This document shows positions 13,875-18,313 of a stretch of DNA of 18,313 nt, one piece after another. The translations under genes were made by a program, and so were the position numbers. The notes below the pieces were generated by a model that worked only from the letters and a program-made list of their open reading frames with translations, was not told the origin of the DNA and did not search any database. Source of the stretch: an uncultured Campylobacter sp. (GTDB taxonomy: Bacteria; Campylobacterota; Campylobacteria; Campylobacterales; Campylobacteraceae). The first letter of the stretch is position 1, and the number at the start of each line of letters is the position of its first letter. Location: contig CAMUNZ010000022.1 in assembly GCA_947090385.1 (NCBI GenBank), positions 1 to 18,313 of the forward strand. Direction: 5' to 3'.

Positions 13875-15855
13875 ATTTTTAAGACATAAAAAAAATTTAC
13901 AAAATTCAAATAAAACTAGTGAAAATTTAGATGAAAATTTACAAAATAAAAAGCAAATTTCAACTAAAAAGCCAAAACCGCAACAAACAAAAAATTCACA
14001 AGAACAAAATTCAGTAAAAAACACAGAAAACACGCAAGAAAAAAGTGAAAAAACAGAAAAAAATAGACGAAAACGTAAAAAAAACAAACTTCCGCATAGT
14101 TTAACTGGAAATGAAAATTGGCAAAAAGATATGCAAGATAGCATAAAAGCAAATCTTGTGATGCACGAAACGAGGCTAAATCCGCTTAAATTTTTCAAAA
14201 GTGATAAAAACATAAGAATCACACCACTTGGCGGACTTGGTGAAGTTGGTGCAAATATAACAGTTTTTGAAACGCAAAATTCTGCGATTATCGTCGATGT
14301 CGGGATGAGTTTTCCAGATGATAATATGCCTGGAGTTGATATTGTAATTCCGGATTTTGATTATGTAAGAAAAATTAAAGATAAAATAGCTGGAATTTTG
14401 ATAACTCACGCGCATGAAGATCACATCGGCGCAATGCCTTATTTGTTTAAAGAGATGCAATTTCCTATATATGCGACGGCTTTGCCACTCGGAATGATTT
14501 CGAATAAATTTGAAGAGCATGGATTAAAAGCGTTAAGATCATATTTTCGCCCTGTAGAAAAGCGAAAAATTTATAAAATTGGCGATTTTGACGTCGAATT
14601 TATACATATAACTCACTCTGTTATAGACGCGTCCGCTTTAGCCATAACTACAAAAGCTGGCACGATAATCCACACGGGCGATTTTAAAATAGATAGCACA
14701 CCGATAGATGGATTTGCTACAGATTTGCACCGACTTGCAAGTTATGGCGAAAATGGTGTTTTACTTTTGATGAGTGATAGCACAAATTCTCATAAAGAAG
14801 GCTTTACAAAAAGCGAAAGCGCAGTTCGAAAAACTTTTGATGATTTATTTATGAGATCAAATGGGCGCGTGATAATGAGCACTTTTAGTTCAAATTTACA
14901 CAGAATTTATCAAGCGATAGATTGCGCTATAAAATATAATAGAAAAGTTTGTGTAATCGGCAGAAGCATGGAAAGAAATCTTTTTACAGCGATGGAATTA
15001 GGATACATAAAACTTGATAAAAAAATTTTTATAGATCCAGAAGAAGTCGCAAAATTCCCTGAAAGTCAAGTTTTGATAATCACAACTGGCAGTCAAGGTG
15101 AAACTATGAGCGCATTATACAGAATGGCAACAGACGAACATAAATATATAAAAATAAATAAAAACGACACGGTAATAATATCCGCAAAAGCAATCCCAGG
15201 AAATGAAAATTCTGTATCAAATATAATAAATTATATTTCAAAAAGCGGAGCAAAAGTCGCTTATCAAGATTTTAGTGAAATTCATGTTTCAGGACACGCC
15301 GCACAAGAAGAGCAAAAACTCATGATTCGTTTAATTAAGCCGAAATTTTTTCTTCCAGTGCATGGCGAATATAACATGATTTTAAAACACAAAGAAACCG
15401 CGATTAGTTGTGGTGTGGATGAAAGAAATATATATTTGATGAATGACGGTGATCAAATCGAAGTAAATTATAAAAGCATAAGACGAGTAAAAACTATAAA
15501 AACTGGAAAAGTTTTCATAGATAACCAAATAAATAAACAAATTTCGGACGAAGTCGTCATAGACAGACAAAATTTAGCCGATGCTGGAGTTGCTGTAATA
15601 ATCGCACAAATCGACAAAAGAGCAAAAAAACTTATAAAAACTAGAGTTGCAAATTACGGACTTTTAACAGAAAATAACGAAAATTTTACAAAAGATATGG
15701 AAAAAATTTTAGAGCAATTTTTAGCAAATGTAAAAAATGAAATCTTAACAAATCAAAAAGTTTTGGAAAGTCAAATTAGACAAGTTGTGAGAAAACATAT
15801 TTTTAGAAAATTAAAAAAATATCCAACAATTGTGCCTGTGATTTATTTGATGTAA
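13834..15855 (+). CDS. rnj: Ribonuclease J with a long basic N-terminal extension
   Basis: It is an endo- and 5'-3' exoribonuclease of the metallo-beta-lactamase/beta-CASP family, central to mRNA decay and rRNA maturation. In H. pylori it works with the DEAD-box helicase RhpA. The 673-residue protein begins with about 125 low-complexity residues rich in Lys, Asn, Gln, Glu and Arg, with no hydrophobic core (disordered). Then come RITPLGGLGEVGAN, the zinc motif THAHEDHIG (H192, H194, D196, H197), HTGDFKID, beta-CASP blocks (VIGRSMERN, ITTGSQGE), VSGHA and PVHGEYN, and a C-terminal domain. H. pylori RNase J has a similar extension. The ATG at 13834 has AAAGG six bases upstream and lies inside the end of ksgA, so the two are co-transcribed. 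Confidence 0.95.
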   Translation: MNEETNASNNKKHKFLRHKKNLQNSNKTSENLDENLQNKKQISTKKPKPQQTKNSQEQNSVKNTENTQEKSEKTEKNRRKRKKNKLPHSLTGNENWQKDMQDSIKANLVMHETRLNPLKFFKSDKNIRITPLGGLGEVGANITVFETQNSAIIVDVGMSFPDDNMPGVDIVIPDFDYVRKIKDKIAGILITHAHEDHIGAMPYLFKEMQFPIYATALPLGMISNKFEEHGLKALRSYFRPVEKRKIYKIGDFDVEFIHITHSVIDASALAITTKAGTIIHTGDFKIDSTPIDGFATDLHRLASYGENGVLLLMSDSTNSHKEGFTKSESAVRKTFDDLFMRSNGRVIMSTFSSNLHRIYQAIDCAIKYNRKVCVIGRSMERNLFTAMELGYIKLDKKIFIDPEEVAKFPESQVLIITTGSQGETMSALYRMATDEHKYIKINKNDTVIISAKAIPGNENSVSNIINYISKSGAKVAYQDFSEIHVSGHAAQEEQKLMIRLIKPKFFLPVHGEYNMILKHKETAISCGVDERNIYLMNDGDQIEVNYKSIRRVKTIKTGKVFIDNQINKQISDEVVIDRQNLADAGVAVIIAQIDKRAKKLIKTRVANYGLLTENNENFTKDMEKILEQFLANVKNEILTNQKVLESQIRQVVRKHIFRKLKKYPTIVPVIYLM

Positions 15856-15952
15856 AAATATATAAAATTTGCAAAATTTTCTGTATAAAAAATGGTGAAA
15901 TTTTTTAAATATAAAACGCATATAAAATTATAAAAGTGGTTAAATTTAAATG

Positions 15953-15973
15953 AAGGCTCAATTTTTGAGCCTT
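15953..15973 (+). terminator. Terminator after ksgA-rnj
   Basis: A 9-bp stem (AAGGCTCAA paired with TTGAGCCTT) with a TTT loop is followed by TTATAAAAA. It lies 97 bases after rnj and 13 bases past the end of the convergent outer-membrane gene, so it may serve both. The 97 bases before it are A/T-rich and hold nothing else that I can recognise. Confidence 0.75.
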
Positions 15974-15986
15974 TTATAAAAATTAA

Positions 15987-16607
15987 TTAAAATTTATATG
16001 TATATCCTGCAAAAAAACTTGTTTTAGTATTTGTAAAAGTATCAAGCTTTTTGCTGTCACCATATAACCATTTAAAAGCACCGTCAGCTTTAACACCAAA
16101 TTCAATGGTATTATGATTATCCAATGTATAAATTGTACCCAACTTTCCTCCAATTACCGGCATAACATCAAGATCATCAGATAAATTAGCCTCATAATAT
16201 GAATAAAAATTTTCCCTATATCTAACTTTTACATCTTCACCGTTTTTATAATTAAAAGATGTAAAAATAGCTCCAGTATAAAAACCAAGCATAAAATTAA
16301 AATTATTATTTAATTGTGGCGTCCAATCTAAATCAAATAATAACGTATTTGAACTCCATTTAAAACCTTTATCTTTTACTTCTGTATTATGTCCAAATTG
16401 AAAATACCATCTAAAACTATCAAAATATTGACCGACTTTTAAAGAAACTTCTTCACTTGAACCTTTTAAATCTTCAAATTTATTTTTATCAGATGAAATA
16501 GTATTATTTGGCGATATCGCGCCCTCAACACCAAGCATCAAACCAGCTGCAGAAGTAAACTGGAAACTAAATAACCCAATAACTAAAAATTTGGCTATTT
16601 TTTTCAT
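15987..16607 (-). CDS. Small outer-membrane beta-barrel protein
   Basis: The 206-residue protein has a Sec signal peptide (MKKIAKFLVIGLFSFQFTSA, cleavage near residue 20), then alternating polar/hydrophobic strands with aromatic girdles (RWYFQFGHN, TLLFDLDW, FMLGFYTGAIF, FFAGYTYKF) and a C-terminal Phe, the usual signal for outer-membrane assembly. Size and layout fit an 8-strand barrel of the OmpA/opacity-like type, about 185 residues when mature. No catalytic motif is visible. The start has a strong AAGGAG (plus-strand 16616-16621). It is a single gene, convergent with rnj and divergent from the accessory genes at the right edge. I do not recognise a specific named protein. A role in adhesion or surface interaction is only a guess. 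Confidence 0.8.
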   Translation of the reverse strand: MKKIAKFLVIGLFSFQFTSAAGLMLGVEGAISPNNTISSDKNKFEDLKGSSEEVSLKVGQYFDSFRWYFQFGHNTEVKDKGFKWSSNTLLFDLDWTPQLNNNFNFMLGFYTGAIFTSFNYKNGEDVKVRYRENFYSYYEANLSDDLDVMPVIGGKLGTIYTLDNHNTIEFGVKADGAFKWLYGDSKKLDTFTNTKTSFFAGYTYKF

Positions 16608-16647
16608 ATTAAAAACTCCTTAAAAAAATTGTTGTACATTTTATTTT

Positions 16648-16679
16648 TCACTCAATTAAAATAAACTTAAATTAAGTGA
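16648..16679. repeat. Imperfect inverted repeat upstream of the outer-membrane gene
   Basis: TCACTCAATT (16648-16657) and AATTAAGTGA (16670-16679) pair with one mismatch across a 12-base spacer. On the minus strand it lies just upstream of a TAAAAT that could be the -10 of the outer-membrane gene, so it could be an operator. Confidence 0.4.
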
Positions 16680-16778
16680 AAAAAGTAATTTTTTGTTAAA
16701 TTTTCATTCATAAATTTATAAAAATACCTTTTTTAATATTTTTTATACTATAGCATAAAATTAAATTGATCAAAACTA

Positions 16779-16784
16779 TATAAT
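16779..16784 (+). promoter_or_regulatory. -10 promoter element of the first accessory copy
   Basis: A perfect TATAAT on the + strand predicts transcription start near 16791, followed by AAGGA at 16803-16807 before the start of the first copy. The promoter looks functional although the gene is broken. Confidence 0.55.
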
Positions 16785-16813
16785 AAAATATACTTCATTA
16801 TAAAGGATAATAA

Positions 16814-17522
16814 ATGTGTGTTAAAAAGATCGGACAAATTGAGCCAAAAAGAAAGGATGGAACTTACCGCCTATGGTTTATATAGAATATATCAACGTAT
16901 AAAAGAAGTAGCACAAAGTGGCACGATATCAGCTTATAGTAATTACCCAAAAGTTTTATGGGATAAATTTAATCATAAGGATATTGCGTTGGGAAAAATA
17001 ACAGATTAACAAAAAGCGCAGTTTAGTTTAGTACCAAAACAAAATAAAAACAGAGACAAAAGATTGAGAACTGAATTAAAAGCAAACTTTGAAAATGTAG
17101 GCTTTATAAGAGTTAGGGGCTCTTACAAAATAAATAATGAAAACAAATTAGAAGATAGTTATTTAGTATTTGCAAGAAAGAAAGATTTTGATTAATTTGG
17201 TTTTTTAATGAGATTAGGTAAGAAATATAAACAAAATATGATAACTTATGCTGAGGCTGAAAAGGTTTTAAGTTGTATTGTTACACGCCTTATGAACGTA
17301 TTAATTATAATGGAAATTTAAATAAATTTGGCGATATTATGGATAGTTTTGATGATATAAATTTAAGCGATGTATTTATCATATGTGATTATAATATGAA
17401 AGTTAAAAATTCTTTATGAAAAAGTTAGAAGCAGACCTTTCTTTTGGGGCGGTTACAAGGTGGAAAACTCGGATAATTATTTCACCAAAAGGACAAAAGA
17501 AACATTGGAAAAAACAGCATAA
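16814..17522 (+). pseudogene. First copy of a duplicated accessory gene of unknown function, broken (DUF3293-like?)
   Basis: The protein is readable as LKRSDKLSQKERMELTAYGLYRIYQRI, GTISAYSNYPKVLWDKFNHKDIALGKITD, then stop TAA (17007-17009), NKNRDKRLRTELKANFENVGFIRVRGSY, LVFARKKDFD, stop TAA (17193-17195), LGKKYKQNMITYAEAE, a frame change, KLYCYTPYERIN, FGDIMDSFDDI, another frame change, and SRPFFWGGYKVENSDNYFTK to TAA at 17520-17522. The start is either GTG 16818 or ATG 16814 followed by a shift; AAGGA lies upstream. The layout (S/T-x-SA near the N-terminal third, N..R...L...L then G-Y/F-x-R-x-x-G-x-Y, a strand ending in VFA, LGKKY..(D/M)-I-x-Y) resembles DUF3293-type proteins found in phages and mobile DNA, but this is only a pattern match. 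It is related to, but clearly diverged from, the copy at 17642. Confidence 0.75.
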
Positions 17523-17641
17523 GGCACGGCAGTTTTATGCATTATTGGAGCACTTACAACACAAATAGCCTGTATAAACTAAGTATTTGATTGTCCAGGA
17601 TTGGAAAAAAGAAAATAGATAAAAAAATAAAGGAGTAAAGT
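17523..17641 (+). other. Spacer between the two accessory copies
   Basis: About 120 bases with no gene that I recognise. It ends with AAAGGAG (17631-17637), a strong ribosome binding site for the second copy. No terminator or separate promoter is clear, so the two copies were probably one transcription unit. Confidence 0.4.
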
Positions 17642-18313
17642 ATGGAAATATTAGGAAGCTTGAAAACTTATAACGAGTTGAGCGAAAAAGACAAGTTAGA
17701 AATAACAGCAGCAGGATTAAGTAGGGTTTATGAACATATCCAAAACTCACAAAGCAGCACAATATCAGCGTGCAGAAACTACAATAAAGAATTATGGAAC
17801 ACATACGACCATAAAGACATTGCAACTGGTAAAATCACAGACGCACAAAAAGAGCCATTTAAGGTTACAAGTGCAGAAAACAAAGCAAGGGATAAAAAAC
17901 TAAGAGCTGATTTGAAAGCTAACTCTAAAAATGTTGGTTATATTAGAATTAGTGGCACATACCAAGAAAGTGCATCAGATAAGGCATCAAACGAAGTTAG
18001 TTACTCTTAGTATTTGCAAGAAATAAAAATTTCGATTTACTAAACTTCTTGCTAAATTTAGGTAAAAAATACGAGAAAGATTCTATTACATACACTGAGG
18101 CTGGAAAAGACCCTAAATTATATTGCAGCACACCTTATAAAATCATCAATGGTGATTTTAAATTTGGCAATGTAATTGAAAGTTGGAATAACATACATTT
18201 TGGAGACACTTCCACTTATGATGAAAAATCAGGTATGAAAGTCCATAATCCAATATATAGTAAAATCAGAAACAGACCATTCTTATAGAACAATTATAAA
18301 GCACAATCATCAG
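17642..18313 (+). pseudogene. Second copy of the accessory gene of unknown function, frameshifted, runs off the right edge
   Basis: From ATG 17642 (AAGGAG upstream) the frame reads MEILGSLKTYNELSEKDKLE, ITAAGLSRVYEHIQNSQSST, ISACRNYNKELWNTYDHKDI, ATGKITDAQKEP, ENKARDKKLRADLKAN, NVGYIRISGTYQE and NEVSYS, stopping at 18008-18010. Two extra bases (18005-18006) compared with copy one cause this; the frame from 18007 goes on LVFARNKNFDLLNFLLNLGK, KYEKDSITYTEAGKD, KLYCSTPYKIING, FGNVIESWNNIHFG, YSKIRNRPFL and TAG (18286-18288). Copy one has TGG (Trp) at that codon, and the match resumes after it (NNYKAQSS against GGYKVENS), so the gene continues beyond the window. Full length would be about 230 residues. 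It may still make a 122-residue N-terminal product. Function unknown. Confidence 0.75.

Larger units (their letters stand above)
16608..16813. other. A+T-rich divergent intergenic region
   Basis: About 206 bases between the outer-membrane gene and the first accessory copy. It holds the ribosome binding site and a possible minus-strand TAAAAT -10 for the outer-membrane gene, an imperfect inverted repeat (16648-16679), and a + strand TATAAT at 16779-16784. No coding potential or RNA gene is seen. Confidence 0.5.

Noticed and set aside
13818..14222. Long open frame on the minus strand opposite the rnj N-terminus
   Set aside because: It is a mirror of the Lys/Asn-rich low-complexity coding of rnj, giving a Phe/Leu/Cys-rich translation without homology, start signals or context.
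16814..18288. Stop-codon reassignment or readthrough in the right-edge copies
   Set aside because: Besides stops, both copies contain shifts of frame, and all other genes here use TAA, TAG and TGA as normal stops, so decay is the simpler explanation.
1..18313. CRISPR array, tRNA or rRNA genes, insertion sequences, integrase or classical defence operon
   Set aside because: Both strands were read for regularly spaced repeats, cloverleaf sequences with TTC-type T arms, transposase or integrase motifs and known defence domains; none was seen.

Overview
The window looks like chromosomal DNA from a low-G+C member of the Campylobacterota, most probably Campylobacter or a close relative. The basis is the very A+T-rich codon use, promoters recognisable mainly by a TATAAT-type -10 (often with an upstream TG) and no clear -35, and a gene set that recalls C. 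jejuni neighbourhoods: rnhB, ilvD, purB divergent from a pseudouridine synthase, rlmN followed by a tiny membrane protein, and ksgA followed by an RNase J with a long basic tail. The species is not determined.

Layout. Bases 3-1123 (+) hold the 3' end of a probable AAA ATPase/DUF4143-like gene coupled to rnhB. Bases 1283-4400 (+) hold an intact periplasmic amino-acid-type binding protein, a CNNM/CorC-type membrane protein, and a badly decayed paralogue of the binding protein. Bases 4454-9329 (-) hold purB, ilvD, kdsD and rluB. ilvD is clearly richer in G+C than everything around it. A divergent promoter region leads to an RluA-family pseudouridine synthase (9394-10539, +). Bases 10536-12983 (-) form a tightly packed unit: hisF, a nucleoside-phosphorylase-like protein, rlmN and a 33-residue membrane peptide. 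A second divergent region leads to ksgA-rnj (+, 13059-15855), where ksgA has a GTG start only a few bases below its -10. A small outer-membrane beta-barrel gene follows (-). The right end (16814-18313, +) carries two tandem, diverged and broken copies of one accessory gene of unknown function.

How the genes fit together. The core of the window is RNA processing and modification: RNase HII, two pseudouridine synthases, RlmN, KsgA and RNase J. It is mixed with housekeeping metabolism: branched-chain amino acids (ilvD), purines (purB), histidine (hisF) and the Kdo branch of LPS synthesis (kdsD). The accessory or decaying material is the binding-protein pseudogene and the duplicated unknown family at the right edge. 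I found no tRNA, rRNA, CRISPR array, insertion sequence or recognisable defence operon. The best candidates for something undescribed are the duplicated right-edge family, the phosphorylase-like protein whose catalytic Asp position holds Asn, and the conserved-looking 33-residue membrane peptide.
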